Below are positions 1 to 7,897 of a stretch of DNA of 27,699 nucleotides, in pieces; position 1 is the stretch's first letter, and the number at the start of each line of letters is the position of its first letter. Below the pieces are notes generated by a model. It was not told where the DNA came from. It worked only from the letters and a program-made list of their open reading frames with translations, and ran no database searches. Made by a program: the position numbers and the translations under genes. The DNA is from Phycisphaerales bacterium UBA1910 (GTDB lineage: Bacteria; Planctomycetota; Phycisphaerae; Phycisphaerales; UBA1924), in contig DDGE01000006.1 of the NCBI GenBank assembly GCA_002337545.1, positions 1-27,699 of the forward strand. The letters run 5' to 3'.

Positions 1-635
1 CGCGAGCGGATCGTGGGGAGCAATCGATCTTCACTCGATGTCACAAGGATGATGAGTGTGCCCGGGCCGGGCTCTTCGAGGGTTTTGAGGATCGCGTTCT
101 GCCCCTCGCGACCGATGAGTTCTGCCTCATCGATGATGAAGACCTTGCCCGCGTGTGCGCCCTCCGTCATCGACGGCGCGAGCGCCGCAGGTTCAACAAG
201 GTACTCGACGAGGATGTCCTTGGGGATCGTCCTCTGCTTGTTGCTGCGGATCTTCGTCTCTCGCGCGAACGGGGTGAGTTCCTTGCGGATGACAAAGAAA
301 TCCGGGTGTGTTCCCGATCGGATGAGCTGCTGGACATGCGATTCGGGGTCGGGCGCGATGTTCCCACTCAGATCGGGTGCGGACGATGGATCAAGAAGCG
401 TCGCAGCCCAAGACACAGCGGTCGTGAACTTCCCAACACCTTCTGGGCCGTGGAAGATCCAGGCGTGATGCAGACGCCCGGATTGGGCAGATTGGTTGAG
501 AACCCCGAGCGCACGCGACTGCCCCTCCACCCGATCGAGCCCGATCGGCGGATCGTACATCATGACATCAGGACGGTTGTCCTTGATCGTCGTGCGTTTG
601 GGGGCTTTCTTGCGTGTCGTTTTCTTCTTAGCCAT
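1..635 (-). CDS. holB: DNA polymerase III delta' subunit (clamp loader), 5' part; runs off the left edge
   Basis: The reverse strand from an ATG at 635 stays open to the edge, giving about 211 residues. After a lysine/arginine-rich start (MAKKKTTRKKAPKR) comes an AAA+ fold: GLDRVEGQ near residue 32, a Walker A-like GPEGVGKFT near 63-71, a Walker B VFIIDEAE near 165-172, the helix GQNAILKTLEEP, and LLPTIRSR at the edge, the SR of the clamp-loader SRC motif. This is the delta' organisation: the subunit helps load the sliding clamp onto primed DNA. No cysteine occurs in the visible part, so the zinc module that many delta' subunits carry between Walker A and B is absent. No SD site precedes the ATG; a 7-bp palindrome touches it instead. 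The protease gene ends 29 bp upstream on the same strand. A DnaX-type (tau/gamma) protein is the main alternative, but the degenerate P-loop and lack of zinc cysteines favour delta'. Confidence 0.85.
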   Translation of the reverse strand, partial: MAKKKTTRKKAPKRTTIKDNRPDVMMYDPPIGLDRVEGQSRALGVLNQSAQSGRLHHAWIFHGPEGVGKFTTAVSWAATLLDPSSAPDLSGNIAPDPESHVQQLIRSGTHPDFFVIRKELTPFARETKIRSNKQRTIPKDILVEYLVEPAALAPSMTEGAHAGKVFIIDEAELIGREGQNAILKTLEEPGPGTLIILVTSSEDRLLPTIRS

Positions 636-655
636 GCGATATCAGAGTATATCGC
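636..655. repeat. Palindrome directly at the holB start codon
   Basis: GCGATAT (636-642) and ATATCGC (649-655) form a perfect 7-bp inverted repeat with a 6-base spacer, directly abutting the holB ATG (633-635 on the reverse strand). It fills most of the 29-bp gap between the protease stop and holB. It could be an operator or a small mRNA hairpin at the initiation site. There is no T-run, so it does not look like an intrinsic terminator. Confidence 0.45.
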
Positions 656-664
656 ACGCGTCGA

Positions 665-1537
665 TCAACGACGGCGACGAGCGGCAAACCCGAGCCCGGC
701 CATAAAGATCGGCATGGTCCCCGGCGCCGGGACGATTGAGTTGATCCAGCCTGTGTAGTCGCTCACACGGGTAAAACCGTTCGAATCACCGTAATCTCCG
801 TTCGGATTCCCATCGGTGGAGTTGACGAACGAAGTCACCCCTGCGATTTCCCAAACTCCGTTGAACTCAACAAACAACGCCCCGCCCGAATCACCGGGTG
901 CGATGGAGTACTCAAGGTCGAGAGGCTCAGAATCGCCATAGTTCGATTGGTTGCTCAACGGGCTGTCGAAGTCTGTAAGAAGGATGCGTTCATCCCAACC
1001 TCGAGCAGTGCCCAGCACATCGATGACATTGGTGCCCGCACGCAGGGTGCCCTCGGTCCCGAACTGGGCACCGGTGAGACCGGTGCCGGTTCTCCCATAT
1101 CCCACGGCCGTTCCAACCTGCCCCAGATCCCCACCGCCTTCGTGCAGGGACGCAGCATCGATGCTCGAAACGGGGGCGCTGAGTTTGATCAGCGCGAGAT
1201 CGCCGCCGCCGAGGAAATCATTGACCACCCAGTCGGGGTGAATGAAGACCTCCTCAACGAATGAGAAGGAGGTATCGGTGACGAATGTTCCAAAGCTCAC
1301 CCCGTCATCCACGCAGTGAGCTGCGGTCAGGACCCACTGGTCCCCGATGAGGGTCCCGGAACAGTTGGTGCTTCCGCCCCCGGTAAAGCTCAGCCCGAGC
1401 GAACCCACGGCGTCGAACTGCGACTGCTGCCCCAGCTGTTGATACAGCGCATCGTCTCGATCGTGCCGGATCACCCCAGCGTGGGCGATTGAGTTCCCGG
1501 CGCAAATCAACAACATCATCTTCGAGCATGCACGCAT
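665..1537 (-). CDS. Secreted trypsin-like (S1 family) serine protease with PEP-CTERM-like tail
   Basis: 290 residues. A signal peptide covers about residues 1-20 (MRACSKMMLLICAGNSIAHA). The S1 catalytic triad is complete: His74 in TAAHC, Asp113 in GGDLALIKL and Ser217 in APGDSGGAL. Cys59 and Cys75 flank the histidine in the position of the usual active-site loop disulfide. The protein ends in VPAPGTMPIFMAGLGFAARRRR-like sequence (residues 269-290): a short Pro-Ala-Pro motif, a hydrophobic stretch and four arginines, as in planctomycete PEP-CTERM sorting tails, so the enzyme is probably handed to the envelope or an extracellular matrix rather than freely released. The start is supported by CTCCTT (AAGGAG on the coding strand) at 1543-1548. 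The substrate cannot be read from the sequence. It is followed closely by holB on the same strand, with which it shares no obvious function. Confidence 0.9.
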   Translation of the reverse strand: MRACSKMMLLICAGNSIAHAGVIRHDRDDALYQQLGQQSQFDAVGSLGLSFTGGGSTNCSGTLIGDQWVLTAAHCVDDGVSFGTFVTDTSFSFVEEVFIHPDWVVNDFLGGGDLALIKLSAPVSSIDAASLHEGGGDLGQVGTAVGYGRTGTGLTGAQFGTEGTLRAGTNVIDVLGTARGWDERILLTDFDSPLSNQSNYGDSEPLDLEYSIAPGDSGGALFVEFNGVWEIAGVTSFVNSTDGNPNGDYGDSNGFTRVSDYTGWINSIVPAPGTMPIFMAGLGFAARRRR

Positions 1538-1570
1538 CGTTGCTCCTTCGGATCTTCGGATGAGACAGGC

Positions 1571-1635
1571 GTACCGCGTCCGGTACTCTTTTTAATAGAC
1601 CCCAGAGTCACTCGTACCGCCAATGAAACTGGGGT
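1571..1635. promoter_or_regulatory. Repeat-rich divergent control region between the protease and alaS
   Basis: The 223-bp gap 1538-1760 separates divergent genes and holds no ORF I believe. GTACCG (1571-1576) and CGGTAC (1581-1586) form a 6-bp inverted repeat with a 4-base loop, followed on the plus strand by TCTTTTT. A third GTACCG lies at 1614-1619, inside the loop of a second inverted repeat, ACCCCAG (1599-1605) / CTGGGGT (1629-1635). The layout suggests an operator or leader structure for one or both genes. I could not assign a convincing -35/-10 pair. E. coli AlaRS is known to repress its own gene through a palindrome near its promoter, which makes alaS autoregulation one possibility, but that is speculation. 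Confidence 0.35.
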
Positions 1636-1760
1636 TTGGGGGTGCTTTTCGGACGCGTGCAACCCATTCAAACACGCGCCGAGCCCCTACGATTGACCCG
1701 CACAGGGTGAACGGATTGCCCGGTGCGTGGAACTGACCTGAACAGAACAGGAACATCCGG

Positions 1761-4700
1761 ATGCCATCGAATGCCAGTACTGCTCGTGATCTCAGCGCCA
1801 GCGCGATCCGTCGAAGCTTCATCCAGTTCTTTGAGGAGCGATCGCACACCTTCGTGCCCTCCTCGACGACCTGCCCGATCAACGACCCTTCGCTGCGGGA
1901 TACCTTCGCCAACGCGGGAATGAACCAGTACAAGCCGATCTTCCAGGGCACGCTCGACCCGAACTCCCCACTGCAGGGGCTTAAGCGGGCGGTGAACTCG
2001 CAGAAGTGCATTCGCGCGGGCGGTAAGCACAACGACCTGGACGATGTGGGCAAGGACACCTACCACCACACCTTCTTTGAGATGCTCGGGAACTGGTCCT
2101 TCGGTGACTACTTCAAGGCCGAGACCATCGCGTGGGCGTGGGAGCTGATGACCGGCCCGGTCGAAGACGGCTGTTTCGGGCTCGATCCGGAGCGCCTGTA
2201 CGCCACCTACTTTGGAGGTGACGAATCCGCAGGCCTCGAGCCCGACCTGGAGGCCAAGCAGCTCTGGGAGCGCCACCTGCCCCCCAAACGGGTGATGCCC
2301 TTCGGGATGGCGGACAACTTCTGGGAGATGGGCGACACCGGCCCATGCGGGCCGTGCTCCGAGCTGCACTACGACCGCATCGGCGGGCGGGATGCCTCGG
2401 CGATGGTGAATATGGACGACCCGGAGGTCATCGAGCTGTGGAACCTCGTGTTCATCCAGTTCGACCGTCTGGGCCCCACCGAGCTCAAGTCGTTGCCAGA
2501 CAAGCACATTGACACCGGCATGGGGCTGGAGCGGATCGTCTCGGTCCTGCAGGACAAGCCCAGCAACTACGACACGGACATCTTCACCCCAATCTTCGAC
2601 GCGATCCAGAAGCTCACGGGCGCTCGCGCCTACTCGGGCAAGGTCGGCGCCGAAGACACCGACGGCGTTGATGAAGCGTACCGCGTCATCGCGGACCACA
2701 TCCGCACGCTGGTGATCGCGATCACCGATGGGCAGATGCCCGGCAACGAGGGACGCGGGTATGTGCTCCGTCGAATCCTGCGTCGTGCGGTGCGGTACGG
2801 ACGCCAGAAGCTCAACGCGCCCGAGGGGTTCTTCGCGGCCCTCGCCCCCACCGTTGTCGCGTCGCTCGGAGAAGCATTCCCGGAACTCAAGGACAACCCG
2901 ACGAAGATCCAGGCGATCATCGCGGACGAAGAGGAGAGCTTTGGGAAGACGCTCGATCGCGGGATATCTCTTTTCAAGCAATACGCATTTCAGTCACTGC
3001 AGTTTGGTGAGACTAAACCCTACGAGAGAATCAACTCACTTGTTGGACACTATCCCCAAGGCAACAGCGATGAATACATCGTTGAAATTGAAGGGAAGAG
3101 GTATGGGTTTGAAGAACTCACACCTGAGATAATCTCGGAGTTCTTCTCTGTTCGTCGTCCATCGATTCGTGGCGAAGACGCGTTCAAGCTCTACGACACC
3201 TACGGCTTCCCCGTGGACCTCACGCAGATCATGGCCGAGGAACGCGGGCTCAAGGTCGATCTCGACGGATTCGAGAAGGCGATGGAAGAAGCCAAGGAGC
3301 GCTCCCGCCAAGGCGGGCGCAAGGACGAGGGCGGGCACAAGATCGAGCTCCGCGCCGAACAGATCGCCAAGCTCGGGCACCTGAACATCAAACCCACCAA
3401 CGACGATGCAAAGTTCGCGGGTCGCGATATCAAGGGCACCGTCAAGGCGATCTGGAACGGGAAGAACTTCGACGAGCACGCGGACAACACCACCGCGGGG
3501 ATGAAGCCCGTTGGGATCATCCTCGACAAGACCAACTTCTACTCGGAGATGGGCGGGCAGGTCGCGGACAAGGGCGAGCTCCAGCTCCTCGGCGGGAGCG
3601 CCGTGTTCAAGGTCGAGGACACCCAGTCCTTCGGCGGGTATGTCGTGCACATCGGACGCGTCACACGCGGCAAGTTCTCCGTCGGCTCGGATGTCATGTG
3701 CCACATCAACAACCAGTTCCGCGCCAAGGTCGCGAGCAACCACACGATGACCCATGTCCTCAACTACGCGCTCCGCGAGGTCGTCGAAGGCGACGCGGAC
3801 CAGCGCGGGTCGTTGGTGAACGACGAGAAGCTCCGGTTCGACTTCACGCACAACCAGCCGGTGAGCGCGGAAGAAATCGCGAAGGTCGAGGACATCGTCA
3901 ATCATCAGATCGAGCAGGACCTCACGGTTTTCGCAGATCTGGCACCGCTGGACAAAGCCCAGAACATCTCAGGGCTCCGTGCGGTCTTCGGCGAGACCTA
4001 CCCGGACCCCGTCCGCGTGGTCTCGATTGGGATCGAGATCGATCAGCTCATCGGGAACCCCGAGAATGACGCGTGGAAATCCGCGTCGATCGAGTTCTGC
4101 GGCGGGACGCACATCGAGTCCACTTCCCACGCGAAACGATTCGCACTCCTGAGCGAAGAGGGCATCGCCAAGGGCATTCGGCGTATCACCGCGATCACTG
4201 GCGATGATGCGATCGCGGCACATGCGCTCGCGGATCAGCTCGAGTCGAAAGCCGATGGGTTGACCAAGCTCGGCGCGGACACGCTGCAATCGGCGCATGT
4301 GGATCTGACGAAGGAAGTGGAAGGCGCGGTCCTCCCCGCGCCGCGGAAAAACGCGATCCGCGCCAAACTCTCGGATGTGCAGAAACAGCTCAAAGAACTC
4401 TCGAAGGCCGCGGCTGCGGAACAGGCCAAGAAGGCCCAGCAGCTCGCATCCGGGATCGCGAGCAGTGCCGCGAACTCCTCGGAGGAGATCGTGATCGCGT
4501 CGCTCGAGCTCGGATCGGATCGCAAGGCACTCGAAGCGGCGATGAACACTATCACGAGCGCGAACCCGAACAAAGCCGTCATGCTCATGAGCCCGGATCA
4601 GGGCGCGGGGCGTGTCGCGCTCATGGCGGCGGTCCCTCCGGGGATCGTCGGACGCGGACTCAAGGCCGGCGATTGGATCCGCGAGGTCGCGGGGATCATG

Positions 4701-4814
4701 GGCGGCAAGGGCGGCGGACGCCCGGACAACGCCCAGGGATCCGGGCAAGACATCTCCAAGCTCAAAGACGCGACGGCGCATGCACGCACCTTCGCGTTCG
4801 GTCAGATCTCCTGA
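1761..4814 (+). CDS. alaS: Alanyl-tRNA synthetase with an unusual internal insertion
   Basis: 1017 residues; it charges tRNA-Ala with alanine and clears mischarged Ser/Gly-tRNA. The N-terminal class II catalytic domain begins near residue 15 (IRRSFIQFFEERSHTFVPSS), followed by TYHHTFFEMLGNWSFGDYFK, DTGPCGPCSE and the GMGLERIVSVLQ motif. The editing domain has its metal ligands: His661 and His665 in HTMTH, Cys780 and His784 in CGGTH. The C-Ala domain carries GGKGGGRPDNAQGSG from residue 981. Family members are usually about 870-960 residues. The excess lies mainly between residues 402 and 471, where LDRGI and GEDAFKLYDTYGFP are 68 residues apart instead of about 17 in E. coli; this DNA (2961-3170) is 44% GC against about 60% on both sides. 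The frame is intact and all key motifs are present, so the enzyme is probably active. The start codon has only a weak upstream purine stretch. atpZ starts 33 bp after the stop. Confidence 0.97.
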   Translation: MPSNASTARDLSASAIRRSFIQFFEERSHTFVPSSTTCPINDPSLRDTFANAGMNQYKPIFQGTLDPNSPLQGLKRAVNSQKCIRAGGKHNDLDDVGKDTYHHTFFEMLGNWSFGDYFKAETIAWAWELMTGPVEDGCFGLDPERLYATYFGGDESAGLEPDLEAKQLWERHLPPKRVMPFGMADNFWEMGDTGPCGPCSELHYDRIGGRDASAMVNMDDPEVIELWNLVFIQFDRLGPTELKSLPDKHIDTGMGLERIVSVLQDKPSNYDTDIFTPIFDAIQKLTGARAYSGKVGAEDTDGVDEAYRVIADHIRTLVIAITDGQMPGNEGRGYVLRRILRRAVRYGRQKLNAPEGFFAALAPTVVASLGEAFPELKDNPTKIQAIIADEEESFGKTLDRGISLFKQYAFQSLQFGETKPYERINSLVGHYPQGNSDEYIVEIEGKRYGFEELTPEIISEFFSVRRPSIRGEDAFKLYDTYGFPVDLTQIMAEERGLKVDLDGFEKAMEEAKERSRQGGRKDEGGHKIELRAEQIAKLGHLNIKPTNDDAKFAGRDIKGTVKAIWNGKNFDEHADNTTAGMKPVGIILDKTNFYSEMGGQVADKGELQLLGGSAVFKVEDTQSFGGYVVHIGRVTRGKFSVGSDVMCHINNQFRAKVASNHTMTHVLNYALREVVEGDADQRGSLVNDEKLRFDFTHNQPVSAEEIAKVEDIVNHQIEQDLTVFADLAPLDKAQNISGLRAVFGETYPDPVRVVSIGIEIDQLIGNPENDAWKSASIEFCGGTHIESTSHAKRFALLSEEGIAKGIRRITAITGDDAIAAHALADQLESKADGLTKLGADTLQSAHVDLTKEVEGAVLPAPRKNAIRAKLSDVQKQLKELSKAAAAEQAKKAQQLASGIASSAANSSEEIVIASLELGSDRKALEAAMNTITSANPNKAVMLMSPDQGAGRVALMAAVPPGIVGRGLKAGDWIREVAGIMGGKGGGRPDNAQGSGQDISKLKDATAHARTFAFGQIS

Positions 4815-4847
4815 CCCAACCCAACTCTCGATCAACGAGGAGCGAGC

Positions 4848-5120
4848 ATGGCACCATCGAACGACAGCCAAAATCGGGATCGGGCGCGCCAGGCGAAGGC
4901 GTGGGTCCTCGCGCTCGACCCGATCTACGGCATGATCGGGTTCGGGGCGCTCGGGTTCGCGATCGATCGTTGGGTCGTGGGATCCGGGCGGACCTGGATG
5001 GTCGCGCTGGGGATCACGGGGTTGATCGTGGGGTTTTACCGGTTTATCCGCGAAGCAATGGCCCTGAACAAGGAGCAAACCCGGTCCTCATCCCGAACGG
5101 ACGGCAACCCGGACACCTGA
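4848..5120 (+). CDS. atpZ: AtpZ/AtpI-family small membrane protein of the ATP synthase operon
   Basis: 90 residues with a two-helix hairpin: residues about 23-42 (DPIYGMIGFGALGFAIDRWV) and about 49-68 (TWMVALGITGLIVGFYRFIR). The glycine-rich first helix ending in an Asp-Arg/Trp turn and the second glycine-rich helix are the pattern of AtpZ-like proteins encoded in front of F0 genes, linked in other bacteria to assembly of the c-ring and to Mg2+/Ca2+ supply. The tail after residue 72 is polar and probably cytoplasmic. The start has a good SD (AGGAG in CAACGAGGAGCGAGC). It lies 33 bp after alaS and could be read from the alaS transcript; the gap to the next gene is 174 bp. Confidence 0.75.
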   Translation: MAPSNDSQNRDRARQAKAWVLALDPIYGMIGFGALGFAIDRWVVGSGRTWMVALGITGLIVGFYRFIREAMALNKEQTRSSSRTDGNPDT

Positions 5121-5294
5121 GCGGGTGGGCAACATCGGGGATCCGGTTTCTGTCAGACTAAAAGATGTGGAGAAAGGGTGCAAAACTGTCCTTTTCTGAC
5201 TCGCCGATGCGGTGAGTGACTCCTATCCTTTCCGCCCCAGACCACGCGCCACTGTGGCGTATCTGAACCGAGATGGGAACGCAAAGCACAGCGA
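5121..5294 (+). promoter_or_regulatory. Leader region before the F0 genes
   Basis: 174 bp without a gene between atpZ and the AtpI-like gene. It contains an imperfect hairpin, ACTCGCC (5199-5205) / GGTGAGT (5211-5217) with a G-U pair and a 5-base loop, and a short CGCCA/TGGCG repeat further on. Neither has a T-run, so transcription from atpZ probably can continue. An internal promoter is plausible from the length of the gap, but I see no box pair I would defend. Confidence 0.3.
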
Positions 5295-5744
5295 ATGAGC
5301 ACCCAGATTGAGCACAACGAGTTAGTCCGCCTCCCGGCGCTGCTGATCGGTGCGATCTCGATGGTCTTGTGTGTCCTCATCGCGTGTGCCGGCGGGTACC
5401 TAAGCACCCAACGCGGCGGCGATTTCAATGACGGGCTCAACGCCCTGATCGCGATCGTGCCAGGCGTGCTTCTCCCCACCATCATTCTTTTTATGATGCC
5501 CGCAAAGCCCGCGGGGGTCTGGGCGGTCCCCGTGCTCGCATTGACCATTCTCCGCGCCCTGATCGTCATGGCAACGGGTCTGGTGGTGCACACCATCATC
5601 GGGGCGGATAAAACAATATTCTTCATGACGCTGCTAGCGTCGTTGCTCGTCACCCTGAGCATCGATGTCGCGTCTGTTCTGTTCCTCATCCAGAAACACG
5701 CCCCCGCGATGCACGCGGGTCGTGAATCGGAGGGCGTCTGCTGA
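5295..5744 (+). CDS. AtpI-like four-helix membrane protein of the ATP synthase operon
   Basis: 149 residues, almost all hydrophobic, with about four membrane helices (roughly residues 13-37, 46-67, 73-99 and 105-131) and short polar ends. Size, topology and position directly in front of atpB match the poorly conserved subunit I (UncI/AtpI) family, which assists c-ring assembly in other bacteria; I cannot recognise it by sequence motif alone. The TGA stop at 5742-5744 shares its last base with the ATG of atpB (TGATG), so the two genes are very likely translationally coupled. The SD site is weak (GATGGGAACG upstream). With atpZ, the operon thus has two small accessory membrane proteins. Confidence 0.6.
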   Translation: MSTQIEHNELVRLPALLIGAISMVLCVLIACAGGYLSTQRGGDFNDGLNALIAIVPGVLLPTIILFMMPAKPAGVWAVPVLALTILRALIVMATGLVVHTIIGADKTIFFMTLLASLLVTLSIDVASVLFLIQKHAPAMHAGRESEGVC

Positions 5745-6658
5745 TGTCGAGTCTCACCCTTGCTGCGGATCCTGTTGCACATGTCATCAACCATAAATGG
5801 TTTGAGGTCGACGGGTGGTGGATCTGGTCCAGCGCTCAGACAAACATGGTCCTTTCCGCGATCCTGCTCCTTGTGATCGGTTCGGTTGTTGCCAAAGCGG
5901 TCAGCACAGGCGATGACTCGCAGGGGCACTGGCGTTTCGTGACCAAATCGCGCTTCGCACACATGATCGAGGTGATCTGCGGGTACCTCCGCGAGAGCAC
6001 CGTGCGTCCCCTCCTCCACGAGCGGACCAACCGGTTCATGCCCTTTCTGTGGACCCTGTTCTTCTTCATTCTCGTCAACAACCTGATGGGTCTGGTCCCG
6101 ATCCTTGACATCCACAATGTCATCGCGGGCCAGATGGCACCAGAGGTCGTCGCGCAGCACAAGGCCTTCATCGGCGGCACCGCGACCCAGAGCATCTGGG
6201 TCACCGGCGCACTCGCGATCATCGCGGGTCTCATGATCAACTACGCGGGTGTCAAGGAACTTGGTCTCGGCGGGTACCTCAAGCACCTGACCGCGGAATC
6301 CCCCATCTTCGTGTGGCCGATCATCATCCCGATCGAGATCATGGGTACCTTCATCAAACCCATCGCGCTCGCGATTCGTTTGTTCGCGAATATGACGGCG
6401 GGTCACATCCTCGTCGCGGTGCTCCTCGGGTTCGCCGCACAGGGGTTCCTGAGCGTGAGTGACAACGCGATCCTCGGGATCTTTGTCGGGATCGTGTCCT
6501 CATTGGGCATCATCGCGATCTACTTCCTCGAACTGTTCGTCGCCTTCCTCCAGGCGTTCGTGTTTATGTTCTTGACGACCGTGTTCATCTCGCTGCTCTC
6601 GCACCATGGTGATCACGATCATGACCACGCGCACGAGGGGCACCCCGCGCACGCGTGA
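5744..6658 (+). CDS. atpB: F0F1 ATP synthase subunit a
   Basis: 304 residues. Subunit a forms the two half-channels that lead protons to and from the c-ring. The hallmark helix is present: IKPIALAIRLFANMTAGH with the essential arginine at Arg212, Asn216 and His221. FLWTLFFFILVNNLMGLVP (residues 101-119) is the conserved earlier helix, and GTFIKPIAL precedes the arginine. The C-terminus ends in HHGDHDHDHAHEGHPAHA, a histidine/aspartate-rich tail that typical a subunits lack; by the known topology it should lie in the cytoplasm. The start overlaps the preceding stop by one base. The 146-bp gap to atpE contains a strong hairpin. Confidence 0.97.
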   Translation: MSSLTLAADPVAHVINHKWFEVDGWWIWSSAQTNMVLSAILLLVIGSVVAKAVSTGDDSQGHWRFVTKSRFAHMIEVICGYLRESTVRPLLHERTNRFMPFLWTLFFFILVNNLMGLVPILDIHNVIAGQMAPEVVAQHKAFIGGTATQSIWVTGALAIIAGLMINYAGVKELGLGGYLKHLTAESPIFVWPIIIPIEIMGTFIKPIALAIRLFANMTAGHILVAVLLGFAAQGFLSVSDNAILGIFVGIVSSLGIIAIYFLELFVAFLQAFVFMFLTTVFISLLSHHGDHDHDHAHEGHPAHA

Positions 6659-6670
6659 TTTTCGAAAGTC

Positions 6671-6703
6671 GGCCTGGGGCACCGCGGGGAGGCGCCCAAG
6701 GCC
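6671..6703 (+). other. Strong intercistronic hairpin between atpB and atpE
   Basis: GGCCTGGGGC (6671-6680) pairs with GCCCAAGGCC (6694-6703) over 10 positions with one mismatch (6676 against 6698), leaving a 13-base loop. No U-run follows, so it is not an intrinsic terminator. Such hairpins in atp mRNAs can act in processing or stabilisation. An additional direct repeat, CAGGCCTC, occurs at 6755-6762 and 6780-6787 just before the atpE SD site. Confidence 0.6.
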
Positions 6704-6801
6704 ATTGCGATCCGAGTTGGATCGACAGTGGATACTCCCCGCATGACAGTGGTTCAGGCCTCCAAACGAGTCTCACTCACAGGCCTCTGAAAGGAAACTG
6801 A

Positions 6802-7113
<312 letters not shown>

Positions 7114-7135
7114 TCGACGCGAATACTGAAATACA

Positions 7136-7167
7136 CCGATCCGCGTCTGAAACACGGCTCGGATCGG
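7136..7167 (+). other. Intercistronic hairpin between atpE and atpF
   Basis: CCGATCCG (7136-7143) and CGGATCGG (7160-7167) form a perfect 8-bp stem with a 16-base loop, 22 bp after the atpE stop and 30 bp before atpF. No U-run follows, so read-through into atpF is expected. It could protect the 3' end of an atpE-containing mRNA fragment or reduce downstream expression relative to atpE. Confidence 0.6.
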
Positions 7168-7197
7168 CTTCTGAACGACCCATACGGAGAATGCACC

Positions 7198-7848
7198 ATG
7201 AACCGCATTGCACTTCTGATCACTGTTCTCGCACTCGCGCTCTTCAACATGACGAGCTTCGCGGCACCCGACACCGCTCATGCAGATGACGCAGCGCACG
7301 CTGTTGATGCCCACGCGGACGGCCACGGCGACGATCACCACGCTGCAAACCCACTCGCGTCTGTCGAAGAAGGGTTCTGGACCGGCGTGACCGCGATCGT
7401 CCTCTTCCTCGTCGTGTTCGGGCTCCTGAGCACCATGGTCTGGCCGAAGATCGTCAAGGGCCTTGACGAACGCAACGAGAAGATCGTTGGCGAGATCGCC
7501 GCTGCAGAAGAAGCACGCAAGCAGGCGAAGGAAGCACTCGACGAGTACGAGAAGAACCTCGCGGAAGCACGCGCCGAGTCGCAGCGGATGATCGAAGAGA
7601 CCCGCGCTCAGCAGTCGCAGCTCGCGGCACAGCTCAAGGCCAACGCGGACGCGGAACTTTCCGCGATGCGTGAGAAGGCGCTCGCAGAAATCGACGGCGC
7701 CAAGAAGCAGGCACTCAACGAGCTCTACAACGAGTCCGTCAACCTCGCGTCCGTCATGGCGGGCAAGATCCTCCAGCGTCAGGTCACTGTTGAGGACCAG
7801 CAGCGCCTCATGGACGAGTCGATCGAGGAGATGAAGTCGGTCAGCTGA
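7198..7848 (+). CDS. atpF: F0F1 ATP synthase subunit b, with His/Asp-rich extracytoplasmic N-terminus
   Basis: 216 residues; subunit b is the peripheral stalk that ties F0 to F1. Residues 1-23 look like a signal peptide (MNRIALLITVLALALFNMTS then FAA). Residues 27-49 are rich in His, Asp and Ala (HADDAAHAVDAHADGHGDD and following HH). The single membrane helix of subunit b lies at about 61-82 (TGVTAIVLFLVVFGLLSTMVW), followed by PKIVKGLDERNEKI and a long charged coiled coil to the C-terminus (EEARKQAKEALDEYEKNLAE, and so on). About 160 residues is usual; the excess is the N-terminal part. The histidine-rich segment should face the periplasm. The start has GGAG six bases upstream. Only one b gene is present, not a b/b' pair. 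Confidence 0.95.
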   Translation: MNRIALLITVLALALFNMTSFAAPDTAHADDAAHAVDAHADGHGDDHHAANPLASVEEGFWTGVTAIVLFLVVFGLLSTMVWPKIVKGLDERNEKIVGEIAAAEEARKQAKEALDEYEKNLAEARAESQRMIEETRAQQSQLAAQLKANADAELSAMREKALAEIDGAKKQALNELYNESVNLASVMAGKILQRQVTVEDQQRLMDESIEEMKSVS

Positions 7849-7897
7849 TCGAGTTCATCATCCCACCCCCCCACCGGTTCGCACGAACGGAGCAACC

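Noticed and set aside
1668..2981. 437-codon open frame on the minus strand over alaS
   Set aside because: Antisense shadow: low-complexity Arg/Val/Leu-rich translation with no family signature, fully inside alaS, whose motifs are unmistakable.
2961..3170. Intein, intron or transposon remnant inside alaS
   Set aside because: Too short (about 50 extra codons), no splice-motif residues, no terminal repeats or target duplication visible, and the frame is open; kept only as an unexplained insertion.
5153..6406. 417-codon minus-strand frame over the AtpI-like gene and atpB
   Set aside because: Shadow of GC-rich coding sequence on the other strand; the plus-strand genes have clear membrane proteins and overlapping start/stop coupling.
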